From: G963674665 sp963674665
GTDB taxonomy: Bacteria > Desulfobacterota > Desulfovibrionia > Desulfovibrionales > Desulfovibrionaceae
Assembly (NCBI GenBank): GCA_963674665.2
Contig: CAXXPL010000010.1
Location: forward strand, 1 to 64,000
Length of the DNA stretch: 64,000 nt
Direction: 5' to 3'
Part shown: positions 24,924-33,583 of the stretch, piece after piece
Layout of the letters: each line of letters starts with the position of its first letter
How positions within the stretch are numbered: position 1 is the first letter of the stretch
Notes under the pieces: generated by a model
The model's input: only the letters and a program-made list of their open reading frames with translations
The model's database searches: none
Told to the model about the DNA's origin: nothing
Made by a program: the position numbers and the translations under genes

Positions 24924-26396
24924 ATGCTCTCAACCCGCTATGTTGCCGATAAAAAAATGAAGATTGCACCGAAACCCGCCCCTCCTGTGGACGCCAAGCG
25001 CGACACAACCATCATGATAGTGGATGACTCCGCCACGTCGCGGATGCTGCTCGAGGCCATCCTGCGCGGTGCGGGGTACAGGTCCCTGATAATGGCCGGA
25101 TCAGCGGCCGATGCCCTGGAAGCGCTCCGTACCTCCCAACCCCTCATGGAAGATGCCGCGATGCTGGGAGAGTCGCCCGTGGATCTGGTGCTCATGGACA
25201 TCAACATGCCGGGCATGAACGGCATCGAGGCTGTTCGGGCCATCAAGGAAATGCCCCACCTGGAGCACATCCCCGTGATCATGGTCACGGTGAGCGATGA
25301 GAAGGAGAGTCTGTCCAAGGCCTTCGAGGCTGGCGCCATCGACTACATCAACAAGCCCGTGAACAAGATGGAGCTCCTGGCCCGGGTCAACACCGTGATC
25401 CGGTTCCGGGACGAGATGGGGCGGCGCGTGGCCAACGAGAAGGGGTTGCTGGAGCTTGCCGCCTCGCTCAGCGAGGCCTACCGCCAGCTCGAGGAGATGA
25501 ACCAGAACCTGGAGCTGCGGGTCAAGGAGCGCACCTCAGAGCTCGAGGAGGCCTATGCCGAACTCAAGGAGCTGGACAAGATGAAGACCACCTTCCTGTC
25601 CAATGTCTCCCACGAACTGCGCACCCCTTTGACCTCGGTGCTCGGGTTCGCGTCCATCATCCGCTCCCGCCTGAACAGGACCCTGCTGCCCGAACTGCGC
25701 AACCCGGGCAGCAACTCCAAGGAGATCCTGGCAAAGGCCATGGAGCAGGTGGAGTCCAACATCAGCATCCTGATGCTGGAGGCCAAGCGGCTGACCAACC
25801 GCATCAACGACGTGCTGGACATCACCCGCATGGAGAGCGGCGAGGTGGAGTGGCGCAACGACCACGTACAGTTCCTGGAACTCCTGGAGTGGGCAGGGGA
25901 GCAGGCCAAACCCCTGGCCGAGGAGAAAGGCATCGCTTTCGAGATCCAGGCCGACGGAAACCTCCACGAGGTGCTCGGCGACAAGGAACGGCTTTTCCAG
26001 GCCCTCATGAACCTGGTGAGCAACGCCATCAAGTTCACGAAAGAAGGGGGCGTGACCTGTACAGCGGAGAACAGGGAAAAGGATATCCTCATCAGCGTGC
26101 AGGATACGGGCGTGGGCTTTCCCGAGGCCGAGTACGCCACAGTGTTCGAGAAGTTCCGGCAGATCGGCGACGGCATCACCGGCAAGCCTCAGGGCGTCGG
26201 ATTGGGCGTACCCATCTGCTCCTACATCATTCAGCACCATGGGGGGCGTTTCTGGGCCACCAGCACCCCCGGAAAGGGTTCCACCTTCCACTTCAGCCTG
26301 CCCGCCCTGGTGAAAGAGCACCAGGACGCCGATTCGTCGGGCTTCACGGGCATCTCCCTCCCCGACTCGCCCGGCCATGGCCGGAACGGGGAGTGA
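24924..26396 (+). CDS. Receiver-histidine kinase fusion
   Basis: A signalling protein of about 490 residues with the receiver first. Asp92 in LVLMDINMPGMNG is the phosphoacceptor, with VDDS at the start and YINKPV carrying the Lys. A coiled coil (EEMNQNLELRVKERTSELEE) leads to the HisKA box FLSNVSHELRTPL and an ATPase domain with NAIKFTKEGG, DTGVGFP and GVGLGVPICSYIIQHHGG. There are no membrane segments. The ATG at 24924 is chosen for a purine-rich GGAAG stretch upstream; the frame is open back to 24819. It is transcribed away from the CheX-like operon, sharing a 220-bp upstream region that may hold divergent promoters. Confidence 0.9.
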   Translation: MLSTRYVADKKMKIAPKPAPPVDAKRDTTIMIVDDSATSRMLLEAILRGAGYRSLIMAGSAADALEALRTSQPLMEDAAMLGESPVDLVLMDINMPGMNGIEAVRAIKEMPHLEHIPVIMVTVSDEKESLSKAFEAGAIDYINKPVNKMELLARVNTVIRFRDEMGRRVANEKGLLELAASLSEAYRQLEEMNQNLELRVKERTSELEEAYAELKELDKMKTTFLSNVSHELRTPLTSVLGFASIIRSRLNRTLLPELRNPGSNSKEILAKAMEQVESNISILMLEAKRLTNRINDVLDITRMESGEVEWRNDHVQFLELLEWAGEQAKPLAEEKGIAFEIQADGNLHEVLGDKERLFQALMNLVSNAIKFTKEGGVTCTAENREKDILISVQDTGVGFPEAEYATVFEKFRQIGDGITGKPQGVGLGVPICSYIIQHHGGRFWATSTPGKGSTFHFSLPALVKEHQDADSSGFTGISLPDSPGHGRNGE

Positions 26397-26595
26397 GCCC
26401 TTTCAGCGTTGTCTCCATTGCCCAAATGGCGTAAAAAAATTTTCGCCGCTTCGAACGCCCAAGGATGTAGGGGGCGTCACGGCCGTGCATTGTTCGACAC
26501 CATGGACCCGGGGCGTTCCCCGGATCCTGAACACATAAACCCCCGGCTTCGCGTACCGTGACCCGAGTGCGCGGGGCTTTCGCAGGAGGCGCCCC

Positions 26596-27768
26596 ATGGG
26601 CAAAGAATTCGCTGTGCAGAAAACCATCGCCGACATCAACAAGCGCATCAAACAGGGCAAGGCCGTGGTGCTCAACGCCGCGGAAATGACCAGGACCGTC
26701 CGCGAGCTCGGCAAGGAAAAGGCCGCCAAGGAAGTGGACGTCGTCACCACCGGCACCTTCTCGCCCATGTGCTCCTCCGGCATGTTTTTCAACATCGGAC
26801 AGCAGCCCCCTGTCATGCGCGCCTCCAAAGTCTGGCTCAACGGCGTCCAGGCCCATGCGGGCATAGCCGCCGTGGACGCCTACCTCGGCGCCACCGAAGT
26901 GGCGGACGACGACCCCCTGAACAAGGTCTACCCCGGGCAGTTCAAATACGGCGGCGCCCACGTCATCGAGGACCTGGTGAGCGGCAAGTCCGTGCACCTG
27001 CGCGCCGAGAGCTATGTCACGGACTGCTACCCCCGCAAGACCCTGGAAAAGGACGTGACCCTGGCGCAGCTGCCCTTTGCCCAGCTCCTGAACCCGCGCA
27101 ACTGCTATCAGAACTACAACGCCGCGGTGAACCTCACCAGCCGGATCATCTACACCTACATGGGGCCGCTTAAGCCCAACATGCGAAACATGAACTTCGC
27201 CACCTCCGGGGAACTCTCGCCACTGTTCAACGACCCCTATTTCAAGACCATCGGCCTGGGCGTGAAAATCTTCCTCGGCGGGGGCGTTGGCTGGGTGCTC
27301 GGCGCCGGAACCCAGCACCAGCCAAGCCCCAAGCGCACCGACCGTGGCGTGCCCCTCTCCCCTGCGGGCACCCTCATGGTCAGGGGCGAACTCAAGAACA
27401 TGGAGCCGCGCTACCTCAGGGCCGTCAGCATCCTGGGCTACGGCTGCTCCCTGGCCGTGGGCGTGGGCATCCCCATCCCCATCCTCAACGAGGACATCGC
27501 CCACTTCACCGGCGTGGGCGACGACGAGATACTCATGCCCGTGAAGGACTACGGACACGACTACCCCCAAGGGTTGCCGCGTGTGCTGGGGCATTTCACC
27601 TTCGAGGAGCTCAAGTCCGGACAGGTGGAGGTGCAGGGCAAGACCGTGCAGACCGTGCCCCTCACGAGCTACACACGCTCCCTGGAGATCGCCAACAAAC
27701 TCAAGGACTGGATCCAAAAGGGTGAGTTCCTGCTCACCGAGTCGCAGGAACAGATCCCGGCGAATTGA
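26596..27768 (+). CDS. DUF39 homocysteine biosynthesis protein (aspartate semialdehyde sulfurtransferase)
   Basis: A 390-residue protein of the DUF39/HcyBio family. In methanogens and Desulfovibrio, members are needed for a route that makes homocysteine directly from aspartate semialdehyde and sulfide-derived sulfur. The family pattern includes VVTTGTFSPMCSSGMFFNIG with the conserved Cys, CYPRKTLEKDV, PRNCYQNYNAAVN with a second Cys, and the glycine-rich KIFLGGGVGWVLGAGTQH. A strong AGGAGG precedes the ATG. The usual partner, a NIL/ferredoxin protein, is not in this window; the next feature downstream is an IS110 copy. The function rests on family knowledge. Confidence 0.9.
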   Translation: MGKEFAVQKTIADINKRIKQGKAVVLNAAEMTRTVRELGKEKAAKEVDVVTTGTFSPMCSSGMFFNIGQQPPVMRASKVWLNGVQAHAGIAAVDAYLGATEVADDDPLNKVYPGQFKYGGAHVIEDLVSGKSVHLRAESYVTDCYPRKTLEKDVTLAQLPFAQLLNPRNCYQNYNAAVNLTSRIIYTYMGPLKPNMRNMNFATSGELSPLFNDPYFKTIGLGVKIFLGGGVGWVLGAGTQHQPSPKRTDRGVPLSPAGTLMVRGELKNMEPRYLRAVSILGYGCSLAVGVGIPIPILNEDIAHFTGVGDDEILMPVKDYGHDYPQGLPRVLGHFTFEELKSGQVEVQGKTVQTVPLTSYTRSLEIANKLKDWIQKGEFLLTESQEQIPAN

Positions 27769-27808
27769 GAACGGTAACAGTAAAAAATATAATGGGAAAA
27801 AGAGTTTT

Positions 27809-27822
27809 ACGAGGGGGACACC
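27809..27822 (+). repeat. Left half of palindromic repeat R6, split by IS110
   Basis: ACGAGGGGGACACC is the left arm of the palindrome family and runs directly into the IS110 left end. The matching right arm and tail lie directly after the IS right end at 29381. The IS thus sits in the loop of the palindrome. Confidence 0.75.
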
Positions 27823-28076
27823 TTTTAACGAGCATGAAGCTGGATTGCAGCACCCCAGAAGATGAAAGATACTAGAAGTGAGACGGCGGTTTGAGGTCGA
27901 TCTTTTATATGGAGGTTTTAACCCCGTGTTTTAACGTGACCCGCGTTTCCCTGTCGTACCCCGGAATGCCTCTTTAAGAGCGCACAGTAAAAAGAGCTAA
28001 GATGTTTTCATCTTAAGCTGGTAGGGCAAACGCAACCGCCGCCTCTCTACACTAATCTCTTTTATCGAGGGGCGCC
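27823..28076 (+). ncRNA. Candidate IS110 bridge RNA region (copy 2)
   Basis: Same 254-bp non-coding left end as copy 1, with one substitution (G to A in the CGTGCCCCGG stretch, here CGTACCCCGG). The internal echoes of the two termini are unchanged. The RNA is inferred from the known organisation of IS110-group elements. Confidence 0.45.
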
Positions 28077-29291
28077 ATGGAACTCAAGCCAATTTATCAT
28101 TGTGTTGCCGCTATCGATGTCCACCAAGCTAAGCTAACAGTTTGTATTCTTAGCGAGGACAAGCAAAGAAGACCTGTTAAAGAAATTCGGGAGTTTAACG
28201 GATTCAAACGGGACCGAAACGCAATGGCTGAGTGGATTGCCTCTTGTGAACCAGAAGAGGTCGTTATGGAGAGTACCGGCATCTATTGGAAAAGCCCTTA
28301 TGCGGCTCTGGAAAAAGTTGGTATTCACGCATCGGTGGTCAATGCCCGGCATGTCAAACAGGTACCTGGTCGCAAGACTGATATCTGTGATGCCCAGTGG
28401 TTGGCTACTCTAGCACGAAGCGGGTTGCTGCGTGGTGGATTTGTGCCCAAAGATATCTTCCGAGGATTACGCCTGATTTCGCGCCAAATGCAAAAGATGA
28501 CACGCATACTTGCTGATGAGAAAAATCGAATGCACAAGGTGTTGACTGATGGGGGAATTCGTCTGGACGTTGTCGTCAGTGACATCCATGGCATGTCGGC
28601 ACGCCAGATGCTCAAGGGTATCCTCAATGGCGAAGATCCAGAGCAGGTACTGCGGTACGCACACAAAAGGTTGAAGGCGACACATGAAGAGTTGCTGGAT
28701 GCTCTTTCGGGAGAATTGACAGAACACCATATCTTCGTGGTGGGGGAAATTCTCGATCACATTGAGGACTTGGAAAGACGTATCGAATTATTTCGTCAAC
28801 AACTGATTGAAGGGTTGCAGCCTTACCGCCAAATATTGCAAGCCCTGGAGACAATTCCCGGCATTGACGAAAAAGGTGCCGCTATGATGTTGGTGGAAAT
28901 TGGAGATGATATGCAGGCTTTTGGTAGTGCGGAAAAATTGGCTTCCTGGGCAGGTGTCTGTCCAGGCAATCACGAGTCTGCGGGGAAACGAGTCTCGGGA
29001 AAAAAGCGTAAAGGTAACCCGTATGTTCGTCGTATCTTGTGTGAAGCTGCCAACGCAATCAGCCGTACACGATGTGGGTTGAGCAAGAAGTTTAAATCCT
29101 TACTTGTGCGCCGAGGGAGAAAACGGGCAATCTTCGCACTGGCGCACAAAATATTGAAAATCATTTTCGTAATAATATCACGTGGCGATTATTACCGGGA
29201 TGCCACGATTGATTACGAAGCGCTGACGGTGAAGAAAAATGCACCGCGCTGGATGAAGATGCTTAAAAAATACGGCTATCTCCCTGCGTAG
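28077..29291 (+). CDS. IS110-family transposase (copy 2)
   Basis: A 404-residue DEDD/serine recombinase, identical to copy 1 except for Ile in VVGEILDH. All catalytic blocks are intact (AAIDVHQAKL, MESTGIYW, TDICDAQW, CPGNHESAGKR). Full length and probably functional. Confidence 0.96.
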   Translation: MELKPIYHCVAAIDVHQAKLTVCILSEDKQRRPVKEIREFNGFKRDRNAMAEWIASCEPEEVVMESTGIYWKSPYAALEKVGIHASVVNARHVKQVPGRKTDICDAQWLATLARSGLLRGGFVPKDIFRGLRLISRQMQKMTRILADEKNRMHKVLTDGGIRLDVVVSDIHGMSARQMLKGILNGEDPEQVLRYAHKRLKATHEELLDALSGELTEHHIFVVGEILDHIEDLERRIELFRQQLIEGLQPYRQILQALETIPGIDEKGAAMMLVEIGDDMQAFGSAEKLASWAGVCPGNHESAGKRVSGKKRKGNPYVRRILCEAANAISRTRCGLSKKFKSLLVRRGRKRAIFALAHKILKIIFVIISRGDYYRDATIDYEALTVKKNAPRWMKMLKKYGYLPA

Positions 29292-29380
29292 GCAGCATTT
29301 TCAAAATTTGGAGTTAATATCGTTGGCCTGGCAAAGGTCGGGGGATGTTCTGTGCCGTACGCAGGGGTTCTTTCACAGTA

Positions 29381-29414
29381 GGAAAAAGGTTCTCCCCCTC
29401 GCGCTCCCCCTTCC
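29381..29414 (+). repeat. Right half of palindromic repeat R6, split by IS110
   Basis: GAAAAAGGTTCTCCCCCTCG and then CGCTCCCCCTTCC: the right arm and conserved tail of the palindrome, directly after the IS110 end. A second, GGGGGAGG-type hairpin-forming stretch follows at about 29531-29560 before larE. Confidence 0.8.
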
Positions 29415-29576
29415 AAAACTTTGGCAATTGATGCTTCTGGGCTGCCCCCCCGAAAGCGCGGTTTTGTCTGGGCCCACGCTTCGCGGCGCGCACTTCCTGT
29501 GCGCGAAGGTAGTTAACATGTTGAAATTTTGGGGGAGGGTTCCCCCTGGAAAATCCTCCTTCAAGCAGTGAACACC

Positions 29577-30398
29577 ATGCTCGACACATTGCTCAAAGCC
29601 ATAGCCTCCCTGTCCCCGGGGCTCATCGCCCTGTCAGGGGGCGTGGACAGCCGCCTGCTCTCCCACCTGGCCGCCAAATCAGGGGAACGTTTCGAACTCG
29701 TCCATATCCAGGGTCCCCACGTGCCTGCCGCCGAGAGCCAGGCGGCCCGCGTCTGGTGCGAGGACCTGGGTCTTAGGGGGCATTTCATCACCGTAGACCC
29801 GCTCCTGGTGCCCGAGGTCCGCGCCAACACCCCCCAACGTTGCTATCACTGCAAGCACCGGCTGTTCACCGAGGCCTGGAAGGTCGCCAGGGAGCGCGGG
29901 CTGGAAAACGTGCTGGACGGCAGCAACGCCTCGGACCTGGGTACCCATCGCCCCGGCTTGGTGGCACTGCGCGAGCTCGGCATCAGCAGCCCCCTTGCGG
30001 AGTGCGGCGTGGACAAGCCCATGGTGCGCCGACTCTCCAAAGAGCTCGGCCTGTCGGGCTGGGACACCCCGGCCCGCCCCTGCCTTTTGACGCGGTTTGC
30101 CTACGATGTGCAGCCCGACCGCGAGGCCCTGCGCCGCATAGAGGACGTGGAGAGCGCCCTGGCCGGGCTCGGCTTCCTGGAATTCCGCCTCCGCGCCCCT
30201 TTGCCTGAAACCTTTGTCCTGCATTTGGCCGATACCGAGCGCCCCTTGTGGGGGGCGAAACAGGCCGAGGCCTCCCGGGCGATGATTAGGGTCTTGGGAT
30301 ATGGGCCGGAGCCGGTCTGGGACGAGCAGGTGAGCGGGACGTATGACCGGGAAAGAAAGCTGGACGGAGAAGATGTAACAAAAAAGATAGAGCATTGA
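29577..30398 (+). CDS. larE: LarE-type ATP-dependent sacrificial sulfur transferase
   Basis: A 273-residue PP-loop enzyme. LarE adenylates the dinicotinic acid precursor of the nickel-pincer cofactor and, in the classical form, donates the sulfur of its own cysteine. The PP-loop is SGGVDS (Ser20-Ser25). Cys89 and Cys92 lie in the RCYHCK motif typical of the family, and Cys169 in DTPARPC is in the place of the sacrificial cysteine. An ATG at 29577 is used; a GTG at 29568 is possible, and neither has a strong ribosome site. larB, larC and lactate racemase are not in the window, as is common for stand-alone larE genes whose role is not fully settled. Confidence 0.85.
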   Translation: MLDTLLKAIASLSPGLIALSGGVDSRLLSHLAAKSGERFELVHIQGPHVPAAESQAARVWCEDLGLRGHFITVDPLLVPEVRANTPQRCYHCKHRLFTEAWKVARERGLENVLDGSNASDLGTHRPGLVALRELGISSPLAECGVDKPMVRRLSKELGLSGWDTPARPCLLTRFAYDVQPDREALRRIEDVESALAGLGFLEFRLRAPLPETFVLHLADTERPLWGAKQAEASRAMIRVLGYGPEPVWDEQVSGTYDRERKLDGEDVTKKIEH

Positions 30399-30490
30399 CC
30401 GGGTGAATTAAAGATATAATGCGCAAGGCCACAGATCGGCATAATTGCGGTAAAATCTGCGGTTTAGATTTTGCAACGGCGCGGGGTTGA

Positions 30491-31870
30491 TCAGGTGCCC
30501 GCAAAGAGGTCCATGGCAAACGTCTTATTCACTGCGAATCCACGAAGACGAGTCAGCGTTTCCGTGTCGGTAAACATCTCCTGCAGCCCATAACTTGGTG
30601 TAAAGACGAAAGCCTTTCCTCGTTGGTTGAGTGTGAAGTAGCCTTTGTCCACGAGTTCAAGAAAGTCGCGTCTCGCTGTAGGGTAAGCGATTCTGTGGTT
30701 GTTTTTGTGATAGCGGATAGTAAACTCGGCCTCTGGTTTACGCAGAGCCCGCCCCAGAATCGATCTCTGGCGGTCATTGAGTTCAAGATCCTTATTGAGT
30801 GTCTGGCGTAATTCTCGATCCCAGTTTTCCCATGCTTCGACATAGTGCTCCACGACCCGTAACGCGAGCAGCAGCAATTCGGCAGCAAGAGTCTGAAGGC
30901 AGGTGAGATCGCCTGGACTTCGCCTGCGAAGGCTTTCGAAGGCGGATCGGTCGAAGGAGACCGCGGGCGGAAGTATACGTCCCTCATCCCAATCCAGCTT
31001 GGCGCGTGAAGTCGGCAGTAGCCCGAGAACGGGCAGGTCGTGCTTCAGCGCGTAAAGATGGCCGACCAGACGTCCGACCTGGTAGCTGACCTCCTTGAAT
31101 GGGCGATAAAAGCGAAAAGTGTCGCTCATGATAATGGCTCGAAGGACACTGTGATCGTATTCACTCCCGGTTTCGTGATTCGCATAGGACGCGATGTAGT
31201 CCATCTGCCTGTCCGCAAACCGTTCGATCATCTCGTCGGGCCACTCGAAGAGGCCGGTGCCAAGAGACGCCTTGGTCGTAACCAATGAATGTATGTCCAC
31301 GCCCTCCAGCAGTTGGTCACGGAGAAACACGAAAAGGTCGCGGGAGAAGGGTTCATGGAGTAATTCCGGCAATTTTTCGATGGCGTTGAAAGTGTTGGCC
31401 ACCAGACGTTCGGTCGCATTCTTGGGTGCCCTGTCGAGCCGTAGCAGGATGTCCGCGTCCTCCATCGAGATCGAAAGGCCGTCCAAGCGTGTGGCTGCGA
31501 TGGCCTCGGTGATGCGTACATTCATAAGGAAATGTTGCCCTCCCGCGGCGGTCATGGTTCGGTATAAATGGGAATCCGGACCACAGGCGCGGGTCACGAT
31601 GCCGGTCATATCCGTGAGCGAGTATGTTCGACGATACCAGTGCTCGCAATCGGTCAAATCCGGGATCGGAAGCTCTACGCCCATGCAGCGGCTCATTCGA
31701 TTCATGATCTCCCACATGCCCAGGGGACTCATGCCCGGGGGCAGGTTCATCGACAAGAATTCCTCCCATGAAACGCATTTCTGGCAGAAGCTTCTGAGCA
31801 GAGCCTGAAACGCGGGGTCGTTAAAAACCTCCCAACCACACTCCTTTGATGACGAAGACTTATCAGTCAT
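30491..31870 (-). CDS. Fic-fold protein with degenerate catalytic motif and winged-helix end
   Basis: A 459-residue protein that aligns along its length with two-domain Fic proteins: an N-terminal NVRITEAIAATRLDGLSISMEDA (the usual EA..S..IEG region), a core HSVLRAIIMSDTFRFYRPF, and a C-terminal winged helix (LNDRQRSILGRAL, YPTARRDFLELVDKGYF). Where active Fic enzymes have HPFxDGNGR, this one reads RPFKEVSYQVGR: the catalytic His and the phosphate-binding Gly-Asn-Gly are gone. It should not AMPylate proteins and may act as a DNA- or nucleotide-binding regulator. The start is at 31870 with GGAG 6 bases upstream. A divergent AT-rich region of 850 bp follows. The fold is inferred by pattern. Confidence 0.7.
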   Translation of the reverse strand: MTDKSSSSKECGWEVFNDPAFQALLRSFCQKCVSWEEFLSMNLPPGMSPLGMWEIMNRMSRCMGVELPIPDLTDCEHWYRRTYSLTDMTGIVTRACGPDSHLYRTMTAAGGQHFLMNVRITEAIAATRLDGLSISMEDADILLRLDRAPKNATERLVANTFNAIEKLPELLHEPFSRDLFVFLRDQLLEGVDIHSLVTTKASLGTGLFEWPDEMIERFADRQMDYIASYANHETGSEYDHSVLRAIIMSDTFRFYRPFKEVSYQVGRLVGHLYALKHDLPVLGLLPTSRAKLDWDEGRILPPAVSFDRSAFESLRRRSPGDLTCLQTLAAELLLLALRVVEHYVEAWENWDRELRQTLNKDLELNDRQRSILGRALRKPEAEFTIRYHKNNHRIAYPTARRDFLELVDKGYFTLNQRGKAFVFTPSYGLQEMFTDTETLTRLRGFAVNKTFAMDLFAGT

Positions 31871-32230
31871 ATCGAACTCCATAAGAAGAATTATATCCCA
31901 AAGACATTGTATCGCCACCGCGCCGCATCATGGTTTGGCCACGGCCTTTGACGGTCGGTGGAACTATTCCGGGTGGGATCCCGGACATCTGTTGGCTCTA
32001 AAAAAGATGGAGATAAGTACGGCCCGGACCATTTACCTCCCCCCCCGCCTCCGCTTTTTCCCCCTAGATATATATTCAAGTCAAGTTGCTTTCAATGGCA
32101 CTTCAAGTGCTGATAAAAAAAAGTTTAAGTTTACAAATGGTTGGTTAGCGTATTCAAGCCATAGAGGTATCCCATATGTATCGTATTGGTGTCTGAAAAT
32201 ACTTTATCTTGGCTGAGCCACCAAGAAATT

Positions 32231-32258
32231 TATACATAATATATATAAATTATGTATA
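32231..32258. promoter_or_regulatory. Perfect inverted repeat, possible operator
   Basis: TATACATAAT and its exact complement ATTATGTATA are separated by 8 A/T bases. It could be a regulator binding site or, being AT-rich, a chance palindrome. It sits about 460 bp before the SDR gene and 360 bp before the Fic-like gene's start. Confidence 0.35.
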
Positions 32259-32596
32259 GTCGTAAAATATTGCCAGCTAAGTATACTGAGTGGTGCCAGT
32301 TATAATGATCCTGGCGCATTTTGCACTCGCTCCGCTTTACAACAAATCTTCTGGAATCGAAAGCAATCTTTAATCATTTGTTATTAAAGATAGAAATCAT
32401 ATTAATTCAGAAGCCCCCTGCTATCGAGTGGAGCCGCTTTTAGGCCCAATGCACTGAAGGCACGATGACTGAAATATGTACTTTGGATCTTATAGTGTCA
32501 TTTTGTGTCAATATTTTGCATCAAACGTATATAACTCTTTCTAGCATATGTATACATTGAGGTTATCTTTGAACAAACATATACAATATTTCCATA

Positions 32597-32625
32597 TTGA
32601 CACATATTGGCTGCGGTCCTAACGT
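32597..32625 (+). promoter_or_regulatory. Possible sigma-70 promoter of the redox operon
   Basis: TTGACA is a perfect -35 box, with a 17-base spacer and TAACGT as a weak -10. It lies 96 bp before the start of the SDR gene. Only the -35 is convincing. Confidence 0.35.
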
Positions 32626-32720
32626 GCAATCGTGAATAAGCGAGTTGAACTTGCTGGGTACAGATACACCGGAGCTAAGAGGCTATGCATAGCCTGGTCA
32701 AACAAAAGGAGACTACGATC

Positions 32721-33482
32721 ATGCCTGACCAACTATTAGATTATACTGGAAAAGTCGTCATCGTCACTGGCGCGGGGACAGGTATCGGAAAAGCGACTGC
32801 CATCGCCTTTGCGCGTCAGGGAGCAAACGTGGTGCTCGCCGGAAGAAGCAATGCGGACGCGACACTGGGCACAATCAAGGAGTTTGGAGGTGAGGCGGTC
32901 TTCGTGCGGACAGACGTCAGTAGTAGCGCTGATGTCCAAAACCTCATCAATACGACCATAGACACATTCGGCCGCCTTGATGTCGCCTTCAACAACGCCG
33001 GTCTTGGAGCGATACCCGCCGATCTGGTCGACCAGAAAGAGGAGGATTTCGACAAGCTCATGGCTGTCGATCTTAAGGGCGTTTTCCTGTGCATGAAATA
33101 CGAAATCCCCGAAATGCTCAAGGTAGGGGGCGGTTCGATCATCAATTGCGGTTCGGTGGTCAGTCTTGTGGCCGATCCGCAAATGAGTCCGTACGTGGCG
33201 GCCAAGCACGGCGTCGCGGGACTCACCAAGGCGGCCGCGATCGAATACGCGAAAAGGAACGTTCGCATCAATGCCATCTGCCCGGGATTCACGGCAAGCA
33301 ACATGACCAAGGATTGGATGGAGTCCCCGGAGATGTGTGAACTGGTCAAGTCGTTCAATGCGACCAATAGAGTCGCTGCACCGGAAGAAATCGCGGGCAT
33401 TGTCCTGTTCCTGGGCTCCCCGATGGCGTCCTTTGTCACAGGAGGCATCTACCCGGTGGATGGTGCGCAAACCGCGCATTAG
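32721..33482 (+). CDS. Short-chain dehydrogenase/reductase (SDR)
   Basis: A classical SDR of 253 residues. The cofactor motif TGAGTGIG (16-23), NNAG, and the catalytic Ser, Tyr and Lys (GSVV, then YVAAK) are all present, with the C-terminal FVTGGIYPVDGAQ typical of the family. The residue after strand 2 (AGRSN) leaves NAD versus NADP open. The start is at 32721 with AGGAG 9 bases upstream; the in-frame ATG at 32685 lacks one. It is the first gene of a six-gene operon of electron-transfer flavoprotein and FixCX homologues, so it probably oxidises a hydroxyl group on the pathway compound before or after a flavin-linked desaturation. Substrate unknown. Confidence 0.92.
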   Translation: MPDQLLDYTGKVVIVTGAGTGIGKATAIAFARQGANVVLAGRSNADATLGTIKEFGGEAVFVRTDVSSSADVQNLINTTIDTFGRLDVAFNNAGLGAIPADLVDQKEEDFDKLMAVDLKGVFLCMKYEIPEMLKVGGGSIINCGSVVSLVADPQMSPYVAAKHGVAGLTKAAAIEYAKRNVRINAICPGFTASNMTKDWMESPEMCELVKSFNATNRVAAPEEIAGIVLFLGSPMASFVTGGIYPVDGAQTAH

Positions 33483-33583
33483 AGCCCCTTATCCTTCTCG
33501 TGGATAGAATGCTCTAACGGTGCATATGTGTCCGCCCCGGGCTTGGTCCCGAGCGGTTCCGGGGCGGGGATGAGGTTAACGCT

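Larger units (their letters stand above)
27823..29380 (+). mobile_element. IS110-family insertion sequence, copy 2
   Basis: 1558 bp, same orientation as copy 1 at 5750 and about 99.7 percent identical (four substitutions noticed). Both flanks are halves of the same palindromic repeat, so the insertion point is the loop of the hairpin. No target duplication is evident. Together with copy 1 it bounds a 22-kb segment by direct repeats. Confidence 0.92.
31871..32720. other. AT-rich intergenic region between divergent genes
   Basis: 850 bp without a convincing gene, clearly more AT-rich than the flanks from about 32080. It holds a perfect 10-bp inverted repeat at 32231-32258, several TATAC/GTATA stretches between 32520 and 32590, and a possible promoter at 32597. 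The composition change suggests acquired DNA at the left edge of the redox operon. Confidence 0.6.

Noticed and set aside
24757..25008. Minus-strand 83-codon frame opposite the receiver-kinase start
   Set aside because: Overlaps the kinase coding region and shows no independent features.
32096..32111. Possible sigma-54 promoter, TGGCAC-N5-GTGCT
   Set aside because: The -12 box has G at a position that is nearly always T, and it is over 600 bp from the SDR gene.
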